Shown here: piece after piece, positions 54,398 through 64,000 of the stretch
Numbering within the stretch: the first letter of the stretch is position 1
Layout: each line of letters begins with the position of its first letter
NCBI GenBank assembly: GCA_963682055.1
Contig: OY821744.1
Span: 28,744,967-28,808,966, forward strand
DNA from: Primula veris
Taxonomy: Eukaryota; Streptophyta; Magnoliopsida; Ericales; Primulaceae
DNA: 64,000 bases
Reading direction: 5' to 3'
Notes under the pieces: model-generated
Databases searched by the model: none
Seen by the model: only the letters and a program-made list of their open reading frames with translations
Told to the model about the DNA's origin: nothing
Translations under genes and position numbers: made by a program

Positions 54398-54634
54398 TGT
54401 TGAAATATCAGGGAGTTATTATGCAATATTACCAATGATATTCAGCAATAATGATGAAGTATATTATGCAATGTTTACTGCTGATTGTATAGCTGTAAAT
54501 CAGGGATTACCCTTAATTAGTTATTGTTTTCCTAGTTTAGACTTATGTAATGCCTATAAGTAGCATTTTATGTAGCCTCATTGAAATATAAAAAACAGTG
54601 AGAATCATCTCTTAATAAGTTTTCTCAGTTTATA
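54398..54634 (+). repeat. 3' LTR of the older Copia element
   Basis: The LTR is 237 bp and begins TGTTGAAATATC. It matches the 5' LTR along its full length with about nine substitutions and one single-base indel. Confidence 0.92.
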
Positions 54635-55439
54635 GCAACTAATAATCAGAGCTTGATCATTACAGCACTATACCTTGAATTTTTACAAAAATAACGGCAC
54701 AACTTTCACACTATAAGAGAAGGCCGAGGACCTACATACTACTATGTACAACGAGACTAAAGTTCATAAGTTTAGACAACATCTTACATATGTAATTTTG
54801 CATCAATAAACAAGATGCTTCATTTACCAGATCTGCCCTCTTTTGGCAAAAAATCAAAAGCAGTCTCTGGGACTTGTACTAATCAAACAAAAATTGCCAA
54901 TATAATTAATAATTCACATCATAGGATAATTCGTACAATAATCATGTACTAGTTGCTTAGCAGTCTCTGGAATTTAATTGATCATGCAATAGCTCTCCAC
55001 TTAATTCTCCGCATTATTAATATCATATGGCACCTTTATTAAATTATACATAGCTTCAATTATACCTAGCAGAGTCTGGAATTTAATTAATCATGCAATA
55101 GCTCTCAGCTAAATTACCTTGCACTTTTATATGCCATTTCAAAAGAACAGTGTATATTGTACTAAAATAGAAAGCACACTTCTACCAGACCTTACAATCC
55201 CTAAATTCATTACTTTTGGTTATTAACAAGAAAAAGTTCACCCCTCCTTGCGTTTCTCTCTTTAATTACTTGGATTTTCTTGTGCAGTCAACCCAAGAAA
55301 CTATATGGTGCCCATACCGTCGCAACCTCACACAAGTTTGCTCAAAGCACGCATGCCTTTTAAAATCTACTTGTTTAAATTGGTGAAAATAACTATCAGC
55401 TCGTGCATAATCTATGTAATATTATGTTATAGTGTTCTA

Positions 55440-58400
55440 CACAAATATCAATAAGAACACTACGGGATAAAGATGTAGACGAAAATAAATGAGAGAGACA
55501 AAAGGAGGAATACAAGGAAGTGGGTCTAAACGAAATAGCCAAATGCATAAGCCGGTGAAGCAAATGTTTCCATATGGACATAATATGTACCTTGAGCTTA
55601 TTTTACTACCTAGACATGCAAATTACACAACTTGAGTTTTGTGACAATAGTGAATAACATAAGTAAGTGCACCAACCCCTTCATATGGTCCTATTATGGA
55701 CTGTGTTTTTCCTTGGTGTGTTGTATGAGACACTCGATTTAGAAAACATTTCTTCTTGAAATTCATTTGGAAGAGAAGTAAGATTCAAGATTCACAACCG
55801 TAAAGGTAAGGTAAACAGACACTACTTTCCGAAATAGAAAAAGTTCAACTCTTCCATAAAAAAAGTAAACCAACAAATCCATCTTGTAAAGATATGCTGA
55901 CAAGATGAATAAATGGCAATACTGAGGAATAACTGACTCACTTTCTATGCTATTAGCTCCATTATGGACAAAAAAAACATACAACCTTTCCAAGAATTCG
56001 CAACAAGTACTTTTGGCACTATTAAAAAGCTAGAAACCAACCAGAAAGGGAAACAAATATAAGAACTATGATACATCACTTCTTTCCAGAAGCCCAGAAG
56101 ATCTCCGGTGACTTGATACTTTTGAAGAATCAAACAATAAGACACTCAGATATTGACACTTAATATTGTCTGAAGCTCAAACGGACAATTTTCAATTATT
56201 ATGTAATACAGAAGATGTATATTAAAATTTCTAAAGCATTATAGCAACTACTACCCGTCTTTTGGAAGACAATAGAAGGTCACTTACACACTCGAAGAAG
56301 GAGAAACTACAGCTAGTTCAACAAACATTCTCAGACAGAAAAGAGTCATTAACTATCTAAGTGGAACAGATCCAATTTCCCACCAACTTTAGTAACATAT
56401 AATTAAAGAACGGTCATCAAGTAAAGCATCCTTTTTAACTAAAAACTAAGAAGTACTTTCAGAAATGCAAATGCATAACAGGGAATCTGAAACTAGCAGA
56501 AAGCTTCCAACCTTGTTTTACCAGTTATATAGGGTGCCAATGCCGCTAGGCGTAGACATCTTCGTTGGATAAACAGTTCTAAACTTCTAATAAAGCTCAT
56601 AGTTACAGTTTGTTTAATGTAAGTTCAAAATACTATGTCTGTTAAGCCACAAAACCGTGTTATGCACAACCTTTACCAGTGCCAATATCCATTAAATCCT
56701 CGTAAACCTCTTTATAAACTGGTACAACAAGTAACATAGAGCAACATACGGCATAAAATCTCGGTTCCTCACAAATACGGATTCTAAATTTTAATGCTTA
56801 CCTAAGGATTTTCTGCAAGGCTACAATTAGCTTAAAATTATAGCCCCTCCTTTCATTTTTTGTTGGTTCAAACTTTTTAAGTCTTTAAATTGTGTTGTTA
56901 ATTTATTTTTTTCCTGGAAGGGGGATGGTGTGCAAGGAAACAGACCTCCCGCTACTGACAAGTCTTACAAGGGGTCAAAATTCACAGCTTTGGTTCCGAA
57001 TTCTCTCGGTTCCTCCCCCTAGGAGGAATTGGATGTTCCATTGCATCAATTAAGTCAGTAGTCTAATGAAAACAGTAGGATTAATGCTATTCTTTGAAGT
57101 GTAAACTGGAAAGATAAAGCAAGTTTATTGCAAAAAAAGAGGTTATTAGTCTCTCCATAAAAGAACTTATTAAAACTTGACAATAAGGTATAAGCACCCC
57201 TCAATCAAGTGAAAAGATATTTAGCAGTTACTTCATTCCATTATAGTGAGTCCAACTCCTTAGGACAAAGTCAGACCTTAACACGTTATAATACTAAGTA
57301 TAGTTTATATATACTCCGTACAGTAGTGAGTAGGTAGCTAGATCAAATCAGTAAACGCATGCAGTCTCATAAACCTCGAAATGGGGATTTAAATTTCTAC
57401 GTAAAGATCAATTTTCTTTTTGTTCTTTTTTTAATATAATTTCGGATAAAGAAAGTAAGTAAATCATGTAGATTGTATTCTAATCTTTGTTAACATTATA
57501 TTGAATCTTCAAGTTTAAGTTATACCACAGGTCCAGACAAAGACAACAGGATAAAGGCACTGATGAAAAGAAATGAGAAAGACAAAAGGTGGAACACATG
57601 CAAAATATATAAAGTGGTATCAACCGCTTCCATATGGGCTTTATATATCTTTTGAGCTATTTTTACTGAGAAACATCCAAATTAAAGAGAACTTTGTTTT
57701 TTTAATTAAACAGAACTTTGTGTCAACTCTTCATATGGACTTTGCGTTTTTTTGGTTATTACAGTAAGACACGCAATGTAGGAATCACTTGTTCTTACAA
57801 TTCTTTTGGAAAACAAAATAAGATGCATTGCCCAACTAGAATGGTAAACAAAATTATCATTACTACATTTTATTACTCCAATCCCAATACACATAAAATA
57901 TACCAATAATGATAATTCATGGAGAGGTACTGCACGTCTGCACTCCATCAAAGAGACCCTTTTTATACCAATCTAACATACAAAAACAATATTTAGCAAT
58001 GAGACACCTTTGACCAACTTACCTTTGCTTTATAGCCCAAGAAATTTTAACTGGCCATGACATGCTTATAAGTAAAGAACACGAGTAATAAATGGCAATA
58101 TTTAAGAAATAATAAGTAATTTACCTTCTCATGACATGCATAAAACAAAACAAGATGACTTAATATTTACCATACAAACAATAAAACAAAATAGAAAACA
58201 GAATATGAATTCCAAGAATCTGCAAGAAGTAGTTTGGGCGTTAACAAAGAACTAGAGGTACGAGAATAAAGCAACCTTTAGATGAAACACAGTTAGGATC
58301 GATCTCTGTCAAGAACTCTGCAAAGATTTCCTTTGACTCAAAGCTTAAGAAGAACTGAACAACAGAAAGAGTTAAAATTTGAAATTTACGGTTCTCTGAA

Positions 58401-59540
58401 GCTTAAATTATAAATTTTCCTCTAAATGTAGTACAGATGACACAGAATCTTATAGCAGCAAAAGCAATAGAAGATCATTTACAGGGAGAAAATACAGCCT
58501 TATGCACCAAACTTTCTCAGACAAGATTATGTTTAAACGAAACAAAGATCTCACACCAACGTGAAAAAGTAGATATAACTAAAGAACTGTCGTATAAAGA
58601 TAAACTAAAAAATGGATCACTTTTGTAACATCAAAACTAAAAGTACTTCTGCAGATGCAAATATTTATAGAAGTACAAATAACTACAGAACCTTCGTATA
58701 AAAAAAACAAAAAAACAGATCCCTTTTGTAACTTCAAAACTAAGGGTACTTTTAGCAGATGCAGATATTTATAACAGATAATCTCAAACGACAAGAAAGT
58801 TTCTATTGCTGTTTAACAGTATGGAGGAGTAACAAAAGAACAAACCTTATGCATCCCTGTTTCTTAAGAGTTTTAATATAAGTGTCTGTAGCTCTAATCA
58901 TTTTACCATAGTGCTATGTCAGTTATACCCCCAATACCATGCCATGGCAACCTTTACCATTTCAACTATTAAACCACCTTATAGATAGAAACAATATTGC
59001 ACAAGTAGAACACAAAGTATAGCTCTGCTTTCAAACATCAAAACCAAACACTAATGCTTCCCCAAACATTCTACAAATAGTCTAATAATATCTACCTCCT
59101 TGGTTTGTTTTGTTGGTTTGAGTCTCCATTTTTGGTTGCTTATACATTGATGTCCCCACTAACAAGATTCAGTTCGTTATGATGTACCCCTTCATTCAAG
59201 GCAAAATCTAACAAAACATGGTGAGACAAATGCCTACCAATTGAGGGGTAAATTGGAAAGATGGAGTAACTTTAGTAGAATAAGTGATGTTATCGGACAC
59301 CTCCTTAAAGAACAAAAATACTCCCTTGTCCTAAATTAACTGTCCCATCGCAAACTTTTAGCAAATTTAAGAGATACAAATTAAGTAAACTATACCCCTC
59401 AATTAAGTCGAAACAAATTAACCCCAACCTCATTCCATTCTGGTAAATCCACTCCTTGGGACAAAGTGCAAATTTTTGTAGTAGTAGATAGGGACTAGCA
59501 CAATAGTAGCATAGTTTACATATACTCCGTAAAATACTTA
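55440..59540. repeat. Diverged tandem duplication of about 2.1-2.2 kb in the RINGv intron
   Basis: Anchors recur in the same order about 2.1-2.2 kb apart. ATGAGAxAGACAAAAGGxGGAA is near 55488 and 57572, with TTCCATATGG blocks at 55570 and 57630. CAACCTTTACCA is near 56668 and 58950, a CCCCTCAATxAAGT block near 57197 and 59395, and TATACTCCGTA near 57310 and 59520. Identity is low to moderate, so the duplication is old. Confidence 0.7.
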
Positions 59541-60106
59541 TTAGATTGATTTAGGAATAATGTGTTTTGCAACCCCGTCACGTAACATTTTGTATGTTGC
59601 AATTCCAAAATAACAATGGTAGCTTCGCTGATAGACCTGAAATCCTCCACCCCTTTTTTCATTACTACTGGAATATCCTTCACAATTTGACTAAAAATAA
59701 AATAAAATGAGTTTTTTTTTCTCGGCTTAAAAGAAATGTCTTCAGCAATCAGAGAAGCACTTTGATAAACAGACCTGATCTTGATCGACTCAATTAAGAT
59801 ATTAGTTTTTCTTCTATTAGACAACAAATTTCGCACATTTAAACTTCGTTCAAGTAAGAATTGTACCCGTACGGAACTCTTCTGTTTCTCAGTATTGAAA
59901 CAATTGAACATTCATAGTATATTTAATCACGTAAACCCAAAATGGGCACCCAAAAAGCAATAACACCCAAAGAACAAACTTTTATCATCACAATGTATAT
60001 ATTTTGAATTACAGAACCCCAAAAAGGCAAAACTACACCCAAAGAACAGATTCTTAATATCAATACATACATATATATACATATATATATATAGAGAAAG
60101 AGAGAG

Positions 60107-60811
60107 GGGAAGGATCAACCCACACTGAAAACAGACAACATTGAATCTCAATCGTTAAAATGAATTCAAATCAATGGCCGAGATTTAACAATTAAATCAA
60201 CTCATGTAAGCACACAATAGCTAGGAACTTATTCTCTCTCATATTACATCTCCCCGGTGCCAAATCTGTTAAGGTCTTATACCACCCCGCAATCCCCACC
60301 CCCACTGCAGATATTCATGACTGTCTATTCTTTTTTTAAACTGCGATGATTTGCTTCAATCAATTGAGATGGTATTATCAGTTTCATGATTGAGGAAATT
60401 CTTTTCTTATCATATGGTAATGGACTAATTGCTGATTGATGGGTGATCCAATTAAAATTTTCTGAGTTTGCAATCGTACCATAACTTTCAGAGAAATAAG
60501 ACCTGAAAACATCTTTTCAAAACAACAAAGATCAATTCTATTTTATCTTAAGAGTTTGAGTATCTTAACCTCCATTACCCCATGTTAAGCCCCATTATTA
60601 TCCTGACCAAAGAAAGTGTCTCGCCGGTATTTAGTGGTGGCGGCTCGTGATTCGATTTGTACTTTATGAGCCTGCTGGTGCAGTTACCGGGGGAAGAAAT
60701 GAGCTTTGACCATATGTGCTGTGCTTATGTATTTTGTAAAAACTTTGATTCCTAACTCTTAGAAAGAATGGTTGAGATTACATGTATTTAAGTGTGGGTC
60801 GATCCTTCCCC
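60107..60811. mobile_element. Putative TIR element, GGGGAAGGATC ends
   Basis: GGGGAAGGATCAACCCACACT at 60107-60127 is the inverse of 60791-60811 with one mismatch in 21. No coding region lies between. The right end is flanked by TA-rich DNA, so a target duplication cannot be judged. Confidence 0.5.
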
Positions 60812-61040
60812 GCATATATATATAATCACATAAACCCCAAAATGGGCACCCAGAAATGCAAAACTATATATAATGACCACATATGTTGTGCTTATGTATT
60901 TTGTAAAAACTTTGATTCTTAACTCTTAGAAAGAATGGTTGAGATTACATGTATTTAAGTGTGGGTCGATCCTTCCCCGCATATATATATAATCACATAA
61001 ACCCCAAAATGGGCACCCAGAAATGCAAAACTATATCCAG
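60708..61040. repeat. 167-bp tandem duplication, nearly identical
   Basis: The segment GTGCTTATGTATTTTGTAAA through CCCAGAAATGCAAAACTATA occurs at 60721 and again at 60888 with only one or two differences. It includes the right end of the TIR element. The near identity marks a recent event inside an otherwise old, diverged intron. Confidence 0.92.
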
Positions 61041-61298
61041 AGAACCAATTTTATTATCAATTCTTATAAATATTAATGATTTTAACTTTTCAGCACCCAA
61101 TGACGAAAAAACAAATGAAATATAGCCCATCCTGGTTTTGCCACTGAATTATAAATAGTGAGAATTAATAAATGCATGCAATTACCTAGACTTAAAAATG
61201 GGGATTTCAATGTCAACCTAAAGAACAGATCTCTTATTTGTTTATTTATTACACAGTTTAAGTTAAAGAATGTAAATTGTTTTATAAGAAAAAAAATG

Positions 61299-61392
61299 AT
61301 GTATTGCCCCTGATCGTGAACCAAGTCTCAGCACAAAACTTATGACCAGCAGCTAAATCCTCTTTACAAGACCAACTCAGCTCAACCGCATA
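61299..61392 (-). pseudogene. Decayed copy A of the RINGv half-exon
   Basis: On the minus strand it reads VELSWSCKEDLAAGHKFCAE followed by TWFTIRGNT, matching residues about 93-122 of the main exon. The first Cys of the LGCFC pair is lost (SWSC). The GT of the donor is also replaced: the sequence after AATAC is ATCATT rather than GTGAGT. The reading frame is still open. Confidence 0.8.
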
Positions 61393-62023
61393 AACCCCAA
61401 AATGGGACTTTATCATGTCTAAGAATTGAAGTATTTGAACATGCATGTAGTATTTAATCACATAAACCGCAAAATGGAGCAATGAGTTGTAGTACAGTGT
61501 GGTTAGGACCTTAATATACCCCACTCATCACCGGTAGGTCGCCTCCAAAGCCATGATTAATTAATATCAAAAAGTGCCCAAAAAGGCAAAACTACACCCA
61601 AGGAACAGAGTTTTATCATCAATGTATGGATTAAAATTTAAATCACAAAAACCCCAAAATCGATACCCAAAAAGGCAAAACTACACCCCAAAGAACAGAT
61701 TTTTATCATCAATTAACATTTGAGCACCCAGCATTATGTTAATAAATGAATACATTTAAGGATCCCGGTTCCGCCACCAAATTGCATGTAATATAATCAC
61801 ATAGACCTCAAGACGTGAACTTCAATTTCATCCCAAATGATAAATCCTTCATTTTTTTTTTCTTTTTAAGTACTCCAGTACTCGACCTGATGTTTTACCA
61901 TTTAACTTGAATTTTCTTTTATCGATTTTAGCCTTTCAGCCCCCTTTTAGTTACGAACAAAAAAAAACATTTCTAGTTCCACTACTCCAGTAGATAAAAG
62001 AAAGTACTAGTAAAAGGAAACTC

Positions 62024-62142
62024 ACAAATTTCCCCGAAATTTTGAATTAAGTCTCAGCACAATACTTGTGAGCAGAAGCTAAATCCCCTTTGCAACAACA
62101 AGCAAGCTCAATCAACAAAGTACCATCACCACACTTTCCCCA
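62024..62142 (-). pseudogene. Decayed copy B of the RINGv half-exon
   Basis: On the minus strand it reads CGDGTLLIELACCCKGDLAS, then AHKYCAET, a TAA where Trp is expected, and FKIS. It is closer to the main exon than copy A and keeps the GTGAGTTTCC donor sequence. The stop codon and altered end make it unlikely to code. Confidence 0.82.
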
Positions 62143-62500
62143 CAACCAAGTTAAATCCCCTTTATCACTATGTAAATATGTAAAATCACGTAAACCCCAA
62201 AATGGGTACCCAGAAAAAGGCAAAACTACACCGAATTAACAGATTCTTGTTAATGTTATCACTATGTATAAATGTATAATCACACACAAACCCCAAAATG
62301 TGCACCCAGAAATGCAATACTATATCCAAAGAACCAACTTTTATTATCAATTCTTACAAACATTAACGATTTTAACTTTTCACCACCTTGCATAATAATA
62401 ATAATAACAATAAAAACACATGAAATACAGCCCATCCTGGAAAATTCTGCCACTGAATTACTCCATAAAAAAAAAGTAATAGTAAAAAGGGGAAACTCAC

Positions 62501-62865
62501 GTATTTCCGCGAATCTTGAACCAGGTCTCGGCGCAATGCGTGTGAGCGGAACCCAAATCCCCTTTACAAAAACAACCAAGCTCAATCAACACACCACCAC
62601 CATCACCAACTTGGCATATCCTACACTCCCTCCTCTCTCTACACTCCCTCTTCACTCCGCCCGAATGCACCTTCCTCTCCAGCTCTCCACTCTCCAAGTC
62701 CAAACCCCCGTCCGATAAATGTCCCCCCTCGGACATTTCTTCAAACTCATTCTGCTCGGCCCTCGATGAATGCTCAGAGTCGGAGCCGGTGGTGCTAGTG
62801 GACTCCGGCGGAGGAGGGAGGCGCCGGCGACGACGGCGACGGTGACGGCGGTCTTGGATTGGCAT
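62501..62865 (-). CDS. RINGv E3 ligase, first exon
   Basis: Begins at ATG (minus strand, 62865) and runs 365 bases to a GGAAATAC/GTGAGT donor, giving residues 1-122 of a 199-residue protein. The N-terminus is Arg-rich (a run of Arg at about 7-15), followed by a Pro/Ser/acidic low-complexity segment. The RINGv (C4HC3) zinc finger starts at Cys81-x2-Cys84 (ECRICQ), continues with Cys98-x-Cys100 (LGCFC), His108 and Cys111 (AHTHC) and the AETWFKIRGNT helix. The last Cys pair comes from the second exon. RINGv proteins bind E2 enzymes and transfer ubiquitin; the C-terminal helix anchors this one in a membrane. It is small for the family but has all ligands. A GA/CT microsatellite lies in the leader. 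Confidence 0.88.
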
Positions 62866-62918
62866 TTGAAGAGAGGTGTGGTTGTGGTTAGAGAGGGAGA
62901 GGGGTTTTGTGGTTTAGT

Positions 62919-62938
62919 TGTTTCTCTCTCTATATCTA

Positions 62939-62976
<38 letters not shown>

Positions 62977-62978
62977 AA
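62919..62978. repeat. CT/GA and TA microsatellite upstream of RINGv
   Basis: (TC)n with TATC interruptions is followed by (TA)n, directly upstream of the minus-strand start codon. GA-rich leaders are common in plant 5' untranslated regions. Confidence 0.8.
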
Positions 62979-63118
62979 TGTAAATGTATGTATGTAATAA
63001 TTTGTATGAATAATGTGTCAGTTATACTAAGCTCAGGTTAGAAGCAACTAAATTAGTTTTCACTTGCCACGTCATGCCCATATAGACAAAAAAAGCAATA
63101 ACAAACAACTTTAACCAC

Positions 63119-63390
63119 TTGTTTGGTTGTGGATTCATGGTCCCATAATTATAAATTCGCGAGATTATACATCAACTATGTACGAATCTTTCACTTTTAA
63201 CTCTAATGGGTCCGTTGCGGGATTCATAGTTCCAGAATTATGAATTCGCGGAATTATATATTGATTATAAGCGAATCTTTCATTTTTAATGAGTCGTGTT
63301 TGGTTGTGAAATTCATAGTCCCAGAATTATGAATTCGCGGGATTATATATTAACTATAAATGATTCTTTCAGTTTTAATTCTAATGGGTC
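63119..63390. repeat. Three tandem copies of an 89-bp unit
   Basis: Copies centre on ATTCATAGTCCCAGAATTATGAATTCGCGGGATTATA-like segments at about 63132, 63221 and 63310. Each is preceded by a TGGTTGTGG-like start and followed by CGAATCTTTCA-TTTTAA. The spacing is 89 bp each time. Confidence 0.9.
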
Positions 63391-63391
63391 G

Positions 63392-63622
63392 TGTTTGTTT
63401 ACGGTATAAGAGGTGTTACAGTATTATTAGTACCGTGAGACTCACGTTATAATTTATTTGTTTACACAAATGACATTTCGATATTATATAAGGTATAATA
63501 CTAATTATAATTCATTTTATGCTAATAAGTGGTATAACTAATATCACATGTATGGTGATATTATCTATCATATTAATATTACATATTTACAGGTTATACC
63601 CCTATTATCATGTAAACAAACA
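63392..63622. mobile_element. MITE with TGTTTGTTTAC inverted ends
   Basis: TGTTTGTTTAC at 63392-63402 is the exact inverse of GTAAACAAACA at 63612-63622, and GGTATAA-type words just inside pair imperfectly. There is no coding region. The target duplication is not clear. Confidence 0.55.
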
Positions 63623-63682
63623 TAGTCAAGTGAACTACTAGTTCAATACCATCTAAGTAATGGCCCTAACAAACGAGGCCTA

Positions 63683-63765
63683 ACATGCAATGTTTGTTAT
63701 ATTGAATTCACTAGTTTATGTGAAATTTACCATGCAATGTTTGTTACATTGAACTCACTAGTTAT
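63683..63765. repeat. Short direct repeat
   Basis: CATGCAATGTTTGTTAxATTGAAxTCACTAGTT occurs twice, 48 bp apart, with two differences. Confidence 0.85.
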
Positions 63766-64000
63766 GCCAGTTAAGACCATCACTACTATTATTTTATGAT
63801 ACTCTTTTTTTTTATCTTATTTATAGTGTGATTATATATAAAATGGTTAAACATGATGTTTTTTAAGCTAATATATTTTATTGATTATCTTTTTTTGAAA
63901 TGGTAGCATGAAGGATTTTTTTTTCTTTTAAAAAAAAAGGGGAAACTATTATGATTATAAGTTTTTAAATTATTTATATGTTTATAGAAATAAATATTTA
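63766..64000. other. AT-rich window end
   Basis: Low-complexity AT-rich DNA; nothing else can be supported. Confidence 0.5.

Larger units (their letters stand above)
49645..54634 (+). mobile_element. Older Ty1/copia element inside the RINGv intron
   Basis: Short LTRs at 49645-49880 and 54398-54634 start TGTTG. They are flanked by GCAAC at 49640-49644 and 54635-54639, a 5-bp target duplication. The canonical initiator-Met primer site TGGTATCAGAGC directly follows the 5' LTR at 49881-49892. A GAGGAGGGG polypurine tract (54389-54397) abuts the 3' LTR. The LTRs differ by roughly 9 of 236 bases, so this copy is clearly older than the element at 41048. It lies antisense to the host gene. Confidence 0.95.
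59925..62350. repeat. Dispersed array of CCCCAAAATGGGCACCC units
   Basis: A unit of about 65-75 bp recurs at least ten times, e.g. near 59930, 60830, 60998, 61390, 61645, 62190 and 62285. It contains CACATAAACCCCAAAATGGG, CACCCAxAAAxGCAAAACTA and AAAGAACAGATTTTTATCATC. The copies interleave with the duplicated RINGv half-exons, which suggests that they were copied together. Confidence 0.8.
49209..62500 (-). other. Giant 13.3-kb intron of the RINGv gene
   Basis: The intron has a GTGAGT donor (minus strand, 62500-62495) and a TTTAG acceptor (49209). It contains, from left to right, an older Copia element (49645-54634), a diverged tandem duplication of about 2.1-2.2 kb (55440-59540), a TIR element (60107-60811) with a 167-bp tandem repeat, an array of CCCCAAAATGGGCACCC-type units, and two decayed copies of the RINGv part of exon 1. 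No independent gene is seen inside it. Confidence 0.75.

Noticed and set aside
62272..62718. Plus-strand open frame across the RINGv first exon
   Set aside because: It is the antisense of a well-supported exon and of intron repeats; its Leu/Pro-rich text has no known family.

Overview
The window is AT-rich nuclear DNA from a eudicot plant. Genes are split by introns with GT..AG borders, intergenic and intronic DNA is full of small inverted-repeat elements, and there are two Ty1/copia retrotransposons. The gene families (UGT76-type glycosyltransferase, DUF3527 protein, BSK pseudokinase, RPAC2, RINGv E3 ligase) are all plant or general eukaryotic. An asterid source is a weak guess from repeat style; the species cannot be named from the sequence.

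Layout: 1-245 tandem repeat; 2240-4326 a two-exon UDP-glycosyltransferase (+); 4327-12126 gene-poor DNA with a LINE tail, a CACTA-type MITE and three foldback elements; 12180-15022 a DUF3527 gene (+) with a uORF; 15023-22990 gene-poor, AT-rich, with MITEs and local tandem duplications; 23011-29251 a ten-exon BSK gene (+) with a SINE in its last intron; 30540-34306 the RPAC2 gene for RNA polymerases I and III (+), whose introns carry local duplications; 37832-39291 a dead LINE fragment; 41048-47017 a young, structurally complete Copia element with a 5-bp target duplication; 47804-48210 a poly(A)-binding-protein pseudogene fragment; 48974-62865 a RINGv gene (-) whose two exons are separated by a 13.3-kb intron. 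That intron holds an older Copia element (49645-54634), a diverged tandem duplication of about 2.1 kb, and two decayed copies of the zinc-binding part of the gene's own first exon. The right end (63119-63765) is repetitive.

The host genes are not an operon or an obvious cluster. UGT acts on small-molecule acceptors, BSK relays brassinosteroid receptor signals at the membrane, RPAC2 builds Pol I/III, and the RINGv protein is a membrane-anchored ubiquitin ligase. The most unusual points are the repeated RINGv half-exons inside the giant intron, and the young Copia element. Its coding frame is broken only by two TGA codons, both where Trp is expected, and it has a perfect 14-bp U5/leader inverted repeat where a usual primer site would lie. 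All homology calls are from recognition of motifs by eye; no search was run.
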